From contig NZ_AUIS01000010.1 of NCBI RefSeq assembly GCF_000423825.1, positions 1-64,000 of the forward strand: a stretch of 64,000 nucleotides of DNA. Reading direction: 5' to 3'. The translations under genes and the position numbers were made by a program. The stretch is from Thermithiobacillus tepidarius DSM 3134. GTDB taxonomy: Bacteria > Pseudomonadota > Gammaproteobacteria > Acidithiobacillales > Thermithiobacillaceae. Below, in pieces: positions 19,695 to 27,694 of the stretch (positions are counted from its first letter, which is position 1; the number at the start of each line of letters is the position of its first letter). Under the pieces are notes generated by a model, which was not told the DNA's origin, searched no databases, and saw only the letters and a list, made by a program, of their open reading frames with translations.

Positions 19695-20299
19695 TCCAGG
19701 GCTTCGATGGCGGCCATGACCTCCAGCAGGATTTCCTGGCGGCTCATCTCCTTTTTCAGGCGCAGCTGCGGACCGTAGCGCAGATAGGGGCGCTGCCGGG
19801 TCAGATAGGTGCGGAGGTCGCCGCCGACCTGCCGGGCGCAGGTGATCCGGGCCGGAATCACGGGCGCCTCGGTCTGCTGCACCAGCCAGGCGATGCCTTC
19901 CCGCGCCGCCGCCGCATCGCGACCGATGCCGCCCTCCGGAAAGAGGCCCAGTACCCGTCCTTCCCACAACACTTGGCGCGCCTTCAGCAGGGCGGCGCGG
20001 TCGTGGCCGTCGCGCCGCACCGGAATGCAGCCGACCGCGTCCAGCAGGGGCCGCAGCAGGGGCTGATCGTAATACTCCTGGGCCACGATGAAGGAGATGA
20101 TGCGCTGGTTGCTGGCGATGAGCAGCACGGGATCGAGCACGGACACGTGATTGCAGGCCAGGATGGCCGGTCCGCCGGTCGGCACGGTGGAGCGGCCCAG
20201 ATAGGCGCCCTGCCAATAACGGGCGTAGGCGCGCATGGCGCCATGCAGCAGCTTTGCCCAACCGGGCCAGTAATCGGCGCGGTCAGGCAGACGCTGCAT
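19691..20299 (-). CDS. 1-acyl-sn-glycerol-3-phosphate acyltransferase family protein (PlsC-like)
   Basis: The 202-residue product has the acyltransferase block I NHVSVLD (NHX4D-type catalytic His-Asp), a GCIPVRR block II-like stretch and FPEGG, the block III glycerophosphate-binding motif. Such enzymes transfer a fatty acyl chain to lysophosphatidate or related lipids at the inner membrane. No clear membrane helix is present. It follows nadA after 20 bases and probably shares its transcript. The exact acceptor cannot be told from sequence. Confidence 0.8.
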   Translation of the reverse strand: MQRLPDRADYWPGWAKLLHGAMRAYARYWQGAYLGRSTVPTGGPAILACNHVSVLDPVLLIASNQRIISFIVAQEYYDQPLLRPLLDAVGCIPVRRDGHDRAALLKARQVLWEGRVLGLFPEGGIGRDAAAAREGIAWLVQQTEAPVIPARITCARQVGGDLRTYLTRQRPYLRYGPQLRLKKEMSRQEILLEVMAAIEALE

Positions 20300-20319
20300 G
20301 GCGGCTCGTCATGGACAAA

Positions 20320-21420
20320 CTAGGAAACATCCAGCATGCGCTGCAGGGCGACCTTGGCCAGCGCGGCCTCCTCGGCGGGCACCGTGATCTGGTTCACCAC
20401 CCGGCCCTCCACCAGGCTCTCCAGGGTCCAGGCCAGGTGCTCGGGATCGATGCGGAACATGGTGGAGCACATGCAAACCATGGGCGACATGAACTCCACC
20501 ACCTTGCCTTCGGCCTTCACCTCCTCGGCCAGGCGGTTGACCAGATTGAGCTCGGTGCCGACCAGCCAACGGGTGCCGGGCGCGGCCGCCTTGATGGTTT
20601 TGATGATGTACTCGGTGGAACCCACATGGTCGGACTGGCGGCACACCTCGAAGCTGGACTCCGGGTGGGAGATGACGAAACCCTCCGGATGGGCCGCGCG
20701 CCAGCGTTCGATGTGGGCCGGCTGAAACATCTGGTGCACGGAGCAGAAACCTTTCCACAGCAGCATCCTGGCATTGCGGATCTGCGCCTCCGTCAGTCCG
20801 CCGAGGGGCAGATCGGGATCCCAGACCGCCATCTCCTCCAAGGGAATGCCAAGCTGATGGCCGCTCCAGCGCCCCAGGTGCTCGTCGGGGAAGAACAGCA
20901 CCTTTTCGCGCCGGGCGAAGGCCCACTGCAGGATTTTCTGGGCATTGCTGGAGGTGCAGACGATGCCGCCGTGCTCGCCGCAGAAGGCCTTGAGATCGGC
21001 CGCCGAGTTGATGTAGGTCACCGGCGTGACCTGCTCGTCGGGATCGAGCACCTGAGCCAGCTCGCGCCAGGCCCGCTCCACCTTGACGATGTCGGCCATG
21101 TCGGCCATGGAGCAGCCCGCCGCCAGGTCCGGCAGGATGCTGATCTGCTCGGGCCGGCTCAGGATGTCGGCCACCTCGGCCATGAAGTGCACGCCGCAGA
21201 AGACGATGTACTCGGCATCCTGGCGGGCCGCCTCGCGCGACAGCATGAGGGAGTCGCCGTGGATGTCGGCATGGCGGTAGACCTCTTCGCGCTGATAGTG
21301 GTGGCCGAGAATGATGGCACGCTTGCCCAGCTTGGCCTTGGCCGCGCGGATGCGGGCGTCCAGCTCCTCGGGCTTGGCCGGACGCAGCTTGTCCAGGGAA
21401 ATCGCCGCAGTCGTCGCCAT
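20320..21420 (-). CDS. nadA: Quinolinate synthase NadA
   Basis: NadA condenses iminoaspartate with dihydroxyacetone phosphate to make quinolinate for NAD synthesis. The 366-residue protein has the three [4Fe-4S] cysteine positions seen in the family: VFCGVHFMAEVAD, WKGFCSVH and SPMVCMCSTMF. It also has GHHYQREEV near the N-terminus. I chose the ATG at 21420 (MATTAAISL), preceded by GGAGGAGG. The longer open frame continuing into nudB is a shadow. NadB is not in the window. Confidence 0.95.
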   Translation of the reverse strand: MATTAAISLDKLRPAKPEELDARIRAAKAKLGKRAIILGHHYQREEVYRHADIHGDSLMLSREAARQDAEYIVFCGVHFMAEVADILSRPEQISILPDLAAGCSMADMADIVKVERAWRELAQVLDPDEQVTPVTYINSAADLKAFCGEHGGIVCTSSNAQKILQWAFARREKVLFFPDEHLGRWSGHQLGIPLEEMAVWDPDLPLGGLTEAQIRNARMLLWKGFCSVHQMFQPAHIERWRAAHPEGFVISHPESSFEVCRQSDHVGSTEYIIKTIKAAAPGTRWLVGTELNLVNRLAEEVKAEGKVVEFMSPMVCMCSTMFRIDPEHLAWTLESLVEGRVVNQITVPAEEAALAKVALQRMLDVS

Positions 21421-21460
21421 GCTGATACCTCCTCCGATCGCTCCTACTGCAAAATATAGC

Positions 21461-21874
21461 TTAGATCCGCCGAATGGCCGCTTGGTTCGTCCAGGAGCTG
21501 GCCAAACGCAGGGCCTCCTGGCGGGGCAGCCAGCAGGCCTGACGGTGCTCGGCCGGGTCGAGGCGCACCGGCACGGGTGCCGGCAACGCCAAGGCGAAGA
21601 CGTGCTCCTCGTTTTCCTGCACCTCGGGCGCGTAGCGGCTGCGCCAGGCCGGGTGGATGGGAAAACGGTTGACGATTCCCGTGTCCACCAGGCCATCGGG
21701 CGCCAGGCCCGTCTCCTCGCCCAGCTCGCGGACCGCCGCCGCATGCCAGTCCTCGCCGGGCTCCAGGCTGCCGGTCACCGACTGCCAGAAGCCCGGCGGC
21801 TGTCTGCGCTCCAGCAACAGCACCCGCTCGCCGCTGTGGACCACCACCAGCACCGACTTAGGAAGCTTGTACAT
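21461..21874 (-). CDS. nudB: Dihydroneopterin triphosphate diphosphatase NudB (Nudix)
   Basis: NudB removes pyrophosphate from dihydroneopterin triphosphate in folate synthesis. The 137-residue protein has a complete Nudix box [20 protein letters not shown] with the following TGL, and a substrate-side [19 protein letters not shown]. It begins 17 bases inside the end of aspS, the common neighbour of nudB in proteobacteria, which supports the assignment. Confidence 0.9.
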   Translation of the reverse strand: MYKLPKSVLVVVHSGERVLLLERRQPPGFWQSVTGSLEPGEDWHAAAVRELGEETGLAPDGLVDTGIVNRFPIHPAWRSRYAPEVQENEEHVFALALPAPVPVRLDPAEHRQACWLPRQEALRLASSWTNQAAIRRI

Positions 21875-23651
21875 CCTTGTCGGCGGCCGGGGCCTGGCGC
21901 AGGCGGATGCCCAGCTCGCGCAGCTGCTTGTCGGCCACCGGCGACGGCGCCTCGGTGAGCAGGCAGCCGGCCTTCTGGGTCTTGGGGAAGGCGATCACGT
22001 CGCGGATGGTATCCGCGCCGGACAGCAGCATCACCAGCCGGTCCAGGCCGAAAGCCAGGCCGCCGTGGGGCGGCGCGCCGAACTTGAGGGCATCGAGCAG
22101 GAAGCCGAACTTGTCCGCCGCCTCGGCATCGTCGATGCCGAGTGCCCGGAACACGCGCTGCTGCACCTCGGTGCTGTGGATGCGGATGGAGCCGCCGCCG
22201 ATCTCGTTGCCGTTCAGCACCATGTCATAGGCGCGCGACAGGATCCGGCCCGGCTCGCTTTCCAGCAAATCGAGCTGCTCGACCTTGGGCGCGGTGAAGG
22301 GATGATGCAGGGAAACCCAGCGCCCGGCCTCGTCGTCGTACTCGAACATGGGGAAATCGGTCACCCAGACCGGGGCCCAGTCGCCCCGCAGCAGGCCGCG
22401 GTCGAGGCCGATGCGGTTGCGCAGGTAGCCGAGGGCCTCGTTCACCACCTTGGCCTTGTCGGCACCGAAGAAGAGGATGTCGCCGGTCTGCGCGCCGCTG
22501 CGGCGCAGGATCTCGTCGATCACGGCATCGGGCAGGAATTTCAGGATGGGCGACTGCAGGCCCTCGCGGCCCTGGCCGAGATCGTTGACCTTGACCCAGG
22601 CCAAGCCCTTGGCGCCGTAGATCCCGACGAAAGCGGTGTATTCGTCGATCTGGGAGCGGGACAGCTCGGCGCCGCCGGGTACCCGCAGGCAGGCCACGCG
22701 CCCGCCGGTCTGCGCCGGCCCGCTGAACACCTTGAAGTCCACCTCGCGCATCAGGTCGGTGAGCTCGGTCAGCTCCAGGGGGTTGCGCAGATCGGGCCGG
22801 TCGAGGCCGAAGCGGCCGACCGACTCGGCGTAGGTCATGCGCGGGAAGGGATCGGGCAGCGCCACGCCCAGCACTTCGCGGAACAGCCCGCGGATCATGC
22901 CCTCGGTGATGCCCATGACGCCCTCCTCGTCGAGGAAGGAGGTCTCCAGATCGATTTGGGTGAACTCGGGTTGACGGTCGGCGCGCAGGTCCTCGTCGCG
23001 GAAGCATTTGGTGATCTGATAATAGCGGTCGAAGCCCGCCACCATCAGGAGCTGCTTGAAGAGCTGCGGGCTCTGCGGCAGGGCGAAGAACTGGCCGGGA
23101 TAGGTGCGCGACGGCACCAGGTAATCGCGCGCGCCCTCGGGGGTGGAGCGGGTCAGCACCGGCGTCTCCACGTCGATGAAGCCGTGCTCGTCGAGATAGT
23201 TGCGCACGAAGCGGGTGACCTGGTGGCGCAGGCGCAGGCTGTGCAGCATGGGCGCCCGGCGCAGATCCAGGTAGCGGTACTTGAGGCGCAGGTTTTCGTT
23301 GATTTCCTCGTCTTCCAGCGGGAAGGGCGGGGTCTCGGCCGTGTTCAGGATGGTGATGGATTGCGCCGCCACTTCGATGGCGCCGCTCGGCAGGTTGGGG
23401 TTGACCGTGCCCGCCGGGCGGGCGCGCACCAAGCCGGTCACCTGCAGCACGTACTCGCCGCGCACCGATTCCGCCACGGCGAAGGCGGCTTCGGCCTCCG
23501 GGTCGGCCACCACCTGCACCAGCCCCTCGCGGTCGCGCAGATCAATGAAGATCACGCCGCCGTGATCCCGGCGCCGGTGGGCCCAGCCGCACAGGGTGAC
23601 GACCTGACCCAACAGGGCCTCGTTCAGATTTCCACAATAATGGCTGCGCAT
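21858..23651 (-). CDS. aspS: Aspartyl-tRNA synthetase
   Basis: This is a class IIb aminoacyl-tRNA synthetase of 597 residues, normal for the bacterial-type AspRS. The N-terminal OB-fold anticodon-binding domain has [16 protein letters not shown]. The catalytic core has motif 2 [14 protein letters not shown] and motif 3 [13 protein letters not shown]. The bacterial GAD insertion lies between, at about residues 290-430. I cannot tell from sequence alone whether it is discriminating or also charges tRNA-Asn. It is followed by nudB with overlap. Confidence 0.96.
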   Translation of the reverse strand: MRSHYCGNLNEALLGQVVTLCGWAHRRRDHGGVIFIDLRDREGLVQVVADPEAEAAFAVAESVRGEYVLQVTGLVRARPAGTVNPNLPSGAIEVAAQSITILNTAETPPFPLEDEEINENLRLKYRYLDLRRAPMLHSLRLRHQVTRFVRNYLDEHGFIDVETPVLTRSTPEGARDYLVPSRTYPGQFFALPQSPQLFKQLLMVAGFDRYYQITKCFRDEDLRADRQPEFTQIDLETSFLDEEGVMGITEGMIRGLFREVLGVALPDPFPRMTYAESVGRFGLDRPDLRNPLELTELTDLMREVDFKVFSGPAQTGGRVACLRVPGGAELSRSQIDEYTAFVGIYGAKGLAWVKVNDLGQGREGLQSPILKFLPDAVIDEILRRSGAQTGDILFFGADKAKVVNEALGYLRNRIGLDRGLLRGDWAPVWVTDFPMFEYDDEAGRWVSLHHPFTAPKVEQLDLLESEPGRILSRAYDMVLNGNEIGGGSIRIHSTEVQQRVFRALGIDDAEAADKFGFLLDALKFGAPPHGGLAFGLDRLVMLLSGADTIRDVIAFPKTQKAGCLLTEAPSPVADKQLRELGIRLRQAPAADKDVQAS

Positions 23652-23779
23652 ACATTCCCTTGGCGAATAACTGAGCGTGCCCGAGTGCCGGCGCGACGGG
23701 CCGGTGGCGTGATCAGCACGAAAAATGAAAAATATAGGGATTTAGCGGAGGGGACGCAAGACGGAGGCCCGCCGCACGC

Positions 23780-23816
23780 AAAAACGCCCAGGAGGCGTTG
23801 CCGCTCCTGGGCGTTT
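23780..23816 (-). terminator. Rho-independent terminator after the FmdB-type gene
   Basis: An 11-base-pair stem (ACGCCCAGGAG / CTCCTGGGCGT) with a 9-base loop is followed on the minus strand by five T residues. It lies 16 bases downstream of the zinc-ribbon gene and ends that transcript before aspS. Confidence 0.9.
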
Positions 23817-23831
23817 CGCCGGGGATGAAGC

Positions 23832-24086
23832 TTACCCCGCCGAGCAAGCGCCGGCGCCGCAGCCGCCGGCACCGCAAGCGGGTGCGGGCGCCTCGGGTTT
23901 CTTGCTGCCCTTGAAGTCGGTCTGATACCAACCGTTTCCCTTCAGCGCAAACCCTGCCGCACCGATCACACGGTCCAGGCTGGGCTTGCCGCACTCGGGA
24001 CAATCCACCAGACGGGCTTCGGTCATCTTTTGCTTCGCGGCGAAATGATGACCGCAGGATGCGCAAGCATAGTCGTAAGTCGGCAT
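23832..24086 (-). CDS. FmdB-type zinc-ribbon protein
   Basis: The 84-residue protein begins MPTYDYACASCGH and has two CXXC knuckles (CASC and CPEC) that should bind one zinc ion, followed by GAAGFALKGNGWY. This is the conserved FmdB/CxxC_CxxC_SSSS family. The tail is Cys/Gly/Ala rich (CGAGGCGAGACSAG). The family is linked to regulation by name only; function is unproven. I chose the ATG at 24086 with GGAGG upstream. It lies before aspS, its usual neighbour, but a terminator separates them. Confidence 0.85.
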   Translation of the reverse strand: MPTYDYACASCGHHFAAKQKMTEARLVDCPECGKPSLDRVIGAAGFALKGNGWYQTDFKGSKKPEAPAPACGAGGCGAGACSAG

Positions 24087-24439
24087 GCCAACCTCCAATT
24101 TATTACTGATCGCTAATATAAATACGGCTTTCCCCATGAAATTTCAAGCGTCCGGCGGGCGTGGGCGACCGGGCGCGGTCGCCAAAGTGCGCAGGCGCCC
24201 TTACCCCGCGGCCTTAAGACCTTGGTTATATTGTAAAGACGGCTCCGGGACCGTTACTTTGACAGCACCAAAAATACCACAATACAGCTTTGCAGCTAGC
24301 TTGGCCTTCGCTCGGCATTGGGGACAACGCAGCGGACGCGGCTCGAGCCCGCCCCCATGCGGCACGTTTTCCCGTTCCCAACCCGATGCGGCAAGCGGTT
24401 CCTCGCAGGACGCATGTGCAAGCCTTGTGGAGATGAGCG
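24087..24439. other. Divergent intergenic region, 353 bases
   Basis: The region separates the minus-strand zinc-ribbon gene from the plus-strand acyltransferase. On the plus strand a TTGACA (24259-24264) is followed after 16 bases by AATACA (24281-24286), a possible promoter about 150 bases upstream of the acyltransferase. On the minus strand an AT-rich stretch around 24105-24122 may serve the zinc-ribbon gene. I see no gene, repeat or structured RNA here. Confidence 0.4.
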
Positions 24440-25120
24440 ATGATACGGACCCGAGCGGAACACCCTGTCGTACGCAAGTTGAATCGCCTGTATGTGCTGT
24501 TTCGGCTGGCGCTGATGTGGCTGCAGGGCTATCGCAGCCGCTGGCGCATCCATCTGGGCCGCGGCTTTTTTTGCAACCAGCCGTCGCGCCTGCATGTCGG
24601 CGGCTGGGTCAGCTTCGGGCGCGACGTCAAGATCAACTTCGTGCCCAGCGCGGACCAGGCCATGGAAGCATCGTTGAGCATCGGCCGCAACGTCTATCTC
24701 GGCGAGCGCATCTCCATCAACCTGAGCGGCCCCTGCCGCATCGGCGACGACGTCATGATCGCGGAGGGCTGCGCTTTCTATGACTATGACCACGGCACCG
24801 ATCCCGACACCCTGATGCGCCTGCAGCCCAATGCCACGGCCGGCATCACCATCGGCAACGATGTGTGGATCGGCCACGGCGTGATCGTGCTCAAGGGCGT
24901 GAGCATCGGCGACGGCGCGGTGATCGGCGCCGGTTCGGTGCTGACCAAATCGGTGCCGCCCTACGAGATCTGGGCCGGCGTACCGGCCAAGCGCTTGCGC
25001 AAGCGGCAGCCAGCCCAAAAGAAAGCTCCGCTGGCCGAGGCCAAGCAGGCCGCCCTGAGCTTTGCCGTGGGCGTGACGCAAATCCCGGTGTTGCAGCACA
25101 TGGCCGGACTCTTCCCGTAA
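24440..25120 (+). CDS. Left-handed beta-helix (hexapeptide) acyltransferase
   Basis: The 226-residue protein has hexapeptide turns ([77 protein letters not shown]). This layout is typical of trimeric acetyl- or acyltransferases such as those of the maltose/xenobiotic acetyltransferase group. The catalytic His is probably in WIGHGV. A 60-residue basic N-terminal extension precedes the helix, and a short hydrophobic tail follows it. The acceptor is unknown; sugar-acyltransferases of polysaccharide synthesis look alike. It stands alone, 80 bases before the QueC-like gene. Confidence 0.8.
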   Translation: MIRTRAEHPVVRKLNRLYVLFRLALMWLQGYRSRWRIHLGRGFFCNQPSRLHVGGWVSFGRDVKINFVPSADQAMEASLSIGRNVYLGERISINLSGPCRIGDDVMIAEGCAFYDYDHGTDPDTLMRLQPNATAGITIGNDVWIGHGVIVLKGVSIGDGAVIGAGSVLTKSVPPYEIWAGVPAKRLRKRQPAQKKAPLAEAKQAALSFAVGVTQIPVLQHMAGLFP

Positions 25121-25200
25121 GCGCGCGGCGCTTGGCCTGGCGATGCCATGGCGGCTGAGATAAAGTCTTCGCGCCGAGCCACAGCCAAGCGGATGCTCCC

Positions 25201-25815
25201 TTGTCGCACCTGATTCTGCTGAGCGGCGGCGTCGAAAGCGCCACGCTGCTCCACCACGCCCACCGCCGCGAACCCATATTCCCCGTTTTCCTGGATTACG
25301 GCCAGCGCGCCGCGCCCTGGGAACGCCGGGCGGCCCAGGCCCAATGCGACGCCCTGCGCCTGCCGCTGAAGCGCCTCGATCTGGCCTCCCTCGGCCGCGA
25401 CTTCCGTGCCGGGCAGAGCAAGCAGTTCCACGTGCCCCTGCCCCACCGCAACCTGATCGCCCTCAGCGTCGCGCTCAGCTACGCCACCCAAATCGGCGCC
25501 GAGCGCTTGTCGCTGGCCCTCAACCGGGAGGACACCCTCGCCTATCCGAGCGCAAGCCCGGCCTTTCTCGCCAGCTTCCGGGCGCTGGCGGGCACCCTGG
25601 GCGGCGTCGAGATCACCACGCCGCTGATCGAGCTGGACAAGGCCGAGGTGGTCCGCCTGGGCCGCAGCCTCGGCGTGGACTACGCGCGGACTTACAGTTG
25701 CCTGCTCGGCCACGCGCAGCATTGCGGCCGCTGTCCCCAGTGCCTGAAGCGGCAGGCCGCCTTTGCCGAAGCCGGCGTGAGCGAGCCGGAAGACTTTTAC
25801 CGCCAGCGGCGCTAG
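25201..25815 (+). CDS. QueC-like PP-loop protein, second copy
   Basis: The 204-residue product is a paralogue of QueC. It keeps the zinc ligands (SCLLGHAQHCGRCPQCLKRQ) and FLDYGQRAAPWE. The PP-loop reads SGGVESATLL, with Glu in place of the Asp of SGGxDS. The substrate-side region RNLIALSVALSYA parallels the [13 protein letters not shown] of QueC at 9607-10296. It starts at TTG, with no ATG or GTG in frame upstream. It could be a divergent preQ0 synthase or act on another 7-deazaguanine-like or carboxylate substrate. The neighbours, an acyltransferase and a SoxB-like phosphoesterase, do not decide this. No DNA-modification genes are adjacent. Confidence 0.75.
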   Translation: MSHLILLSGGVESATLLHHAHRREPIFPVFLDYGQRAAPWERRAAQAQCDALRLPLKRLDLASLGRDFRAGQSKQFHVPLPHRNLIALSVALSYATQIGAERLSLALNREDTLAYPSASPAFLASFRALAGTLGGVEITTPLIELDKAEVVRLGRSLGVDYARTYSCLLGHAQHCGRCPQCLKRQAAFAEAGVSEPEDFYRQRR

Positions 25816-25861
25816 CCATCCGGCGGCCCGCCCCCGCACTTTTCCGCAGGTGGAGGATACG

Positions 25862-27358
25862 ATGGCGCAGCACCTGACCATTCTGCAGATCAACGACACC
25901 CACGGCTATCTGGAGCCCCACCCGGAGCTCTTCTGGGACGGCGATCACGCGGTCTACCGGACGGCGGGCGGCTTCGCCCGCATCGCCACTCTCTTTGCCC
26001 AGGCGCGCCGCGAGCACCCGGACGCCGTCATCGCCCTGGACAATGGCGATACCATCCACGGCACCTTTGCCGCCGTGCACTCCCAGGGCCAGGCCCTGGT
26101 GCCGGTGCTGAACGTCCTGGGCCTGGACGGCATGACCGCGCACTGGGAGTTTGCCTACGGGCCGGCGCAGTTTCGCCGGATCACCGAGCAGCTGCACTAC
26201 CCCATGCTGGCCATCAACTGCTATCACCGGGACTCGGGCGAATTGGCCTATCCGCCCTACCGCGTCGTCGAGCGCGGCGGGCTGCGGGTGGGCATCATCG
26301 GCATCGCCGCCACCATCGTGGACAAGACCATGCCGCCGCATTTCAGCACCGGGCTGCGCTTCACCCTGGGCAGCGAGGAACTGCCGGGCCACATCCGCCA
26401 CCTGCGCCAGGCGGAAGGCGTGGATCTCGTGGCGGTGCTGTCGCATCTGGGGTTTCCGCAGGAGGTGAAGCTGGCGAGCGAGGTGGCCGGCATCGACGTG
26501 CTGCTGAGCGGGCACACCCACAACCGCTTGTACGAACCGGTGCAGGTCAACGGCGCCATCCTGATGCAGTCGGGCTGCCACGGCTCCTTCGTCGGTCGCC
26601 TGGATCTGACTTTGGAGCGCGGGCAGATCCGCGATTTCCGGCACCGGCTGCTGCCCGTGACCGAGGACATCCCCCCGGACCCCGCCGTGCAGGCCCTGGT
26701 GGAAGCGGCCCTGGCGCCGCACCGGGCCATGCTCGACACGGTGGTGGGGCACACGCGCACCGCACTGAACCGCAACACGGTGCTGGAGTCGACCATGGAC
26801 AACCTGCTGCTCGCCGCCCTGGTCGACGCCACCGGCGCCCCGCTCGCCTTCTCCAACGGCTGGCGCTACGGCGCGCCGGTCCCGCCGGGGCCGATCACCC
26901 TGAACGACCTGTGGAACATCATTCCCACCAATCCGCCCGTCTCCCTGGTGGAGCTCAGCGGCGCGGAGCTGTGGGCGATGATGGAGGAAAATCTGGAACG
27001 CACCTTCGCCTGCGACCCTTACCAGCAGATGGGCGGCTACGTGAAGCGCTGCCTGGGGGCGAACATCTACGTCAAGATCGAAAACCCGCCCGGGCAGCGC
27101 ATCCAGCGCTTTTTCGCCGGCGGCGAGCTGCTGCAGCCCGAGCGCATCTACACGGCAGCCTTCGTGACCAGCCAGGGCGTGCCGCAGAAATATGGCCGCC
27201 ACCGCCGCCACCTGGAGCTGCGCGCCATCGATGCCTTGCGCCAATACTGGCCAAGCACGAAAGCGTCTCGGCCGAGCTGCGCGGCTCGGTGGTGGCGGTG
27301 TGAATGGGGAACGAATCGGCAGCGTGGGATGGGGGTCGGGTCTGATCAGGGCAGGTAG
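25862..27358 (+). CDS. SoxB-like 5'-nucleotidase family metallophosphoesterase, probable 3' frameshift
   Basis: The N-terminal metallophosphatase domain has LQINDTHGYLEP, LDNGDTIHG, AHWEFAYG and LLSGHTHNRL. The C-terminal domain has SNGWRYG and DPYQQMGG. The usual GNHEFD motif reads AHWEFA, and DPYXQXGG is present. I recall both as features of SoxB rather than classic 5'-nucleotidases. There is no signal peptide or Tat motif, unlike SoxB. I chose the ATG at 25862 (GGAGG upstream). Near 27250 the natural C-terminus (LAKHESVSAELRGSVVAV, ending at 27303) lies in another frame, so one base seems missing and the annotated frame ends in unrelated residues. Confidence 0.75.
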   Translation: MAQHLTILQINDTHGYLEPHPELFWDGDHAVYRTAGGFARIATLFAQARREHPDAVIALDNGDTIHGTFAAVHSQGQALVPVLNVLGLDGMTAHWEFAYGPAQFRRITEQLHYPMLAINCYHRDSGELAYPPYRVVERGGLRVGIIGIAATIVDKTMPPHFSTGLRFTLGSEELPGHIRHLRQAEGVDLVAVLSHLGFPQEVKLASEVAGIDVLLSGHTHNRLYEPVQVNGAILMQSGCHGSFVGRLDLTLERGQIRDFRHRLLPVTEDIPPDPAVQALVEAALAPHRAMLDTVVGHTRTALNRNTVLESTMDNLLLAALVDATGAPLAFSNGWRYGAPVPPGPITLNDLWNIIPTNPPVSLVELSGAELWAMMEENLERTFACDPYQQMGGYVKRCLGANIYVKIENPPGQRIQRFFAGGELLQPERIYTAAFVTSQGVPQKYGRHRRHLELRAIDALRQYWPSTKASRPSCAARWWRCEWGTNRQRGMGVGSDQGR

Positions 27359-27415
27359 CGCGGGCGTGGCGCCATCAATGCCCCGGCAGCGAACTGGGCC
27401 GCGCTGCTCATGGAC

Positions 27416-27485
27416 TGTAGGAGCGGGCTGGCCCGCGATCCGCCGTTTCGGCCGCCCCTGCATCGCGGGCCAGCCCGCTCCCACA
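27416..27485. repeat. REP/BIME palindrome pair
   Basis: Two inverted copies of a 22-base REP-like element face each other: TAGGAGCGGGCTGGCCCGCG and its complement, with about 20 bases between. Each copy is itself palindromic (GCGGGCTGGCCCGC). The same family recurs at 36665, 42689, 46113, 46319, 46475 and 52967. No RAYT transposase gene is in the window. Confidence 0.9.
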
Positions 27486-27494
27486 ACCGGAAGC

Positions 27495-27694
27495 GGCAGC
27501 GGGGTTCAGGGTTTTGGTTTTCCCGCCCCGCTGGCCCGCCGAGCACCGCAGCGGCCGCGGGAAACGAGGGAGCATGTGCCTGAGCGCAATGAACGGTAAG
27601 GTGACTTGCCGTCGGGCAACCCCCGACACCCAAGAACCCGCGGGCGAGCCCGCGCCAACTCTCCAAGCGCGGGCTTGCACCAGCTCAGTCTACC
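27495..27694. repeat. Second dispersed intergenic module after the 27.4 kb palindrome
   Basis: This gap contains GGGGTTCAGGGTTTTGG (also at about 53050) and TTGCCGTCGGGCAACCCCCG followed by ACACCC and a GCGGGCGAGCCCGC hairpin (also at about 46766). No gene is recognisable. It appears to be a composite of dispersed repeats flanking the REP pair. Confidence 0.7.

Noticed and set aside
21657-23828. Long plus-strand open frame across aspS
   Set aside because: It is antisense to an unmistakable aspartyl-tRNA synthetase; high GC leaves the opposite frame open.
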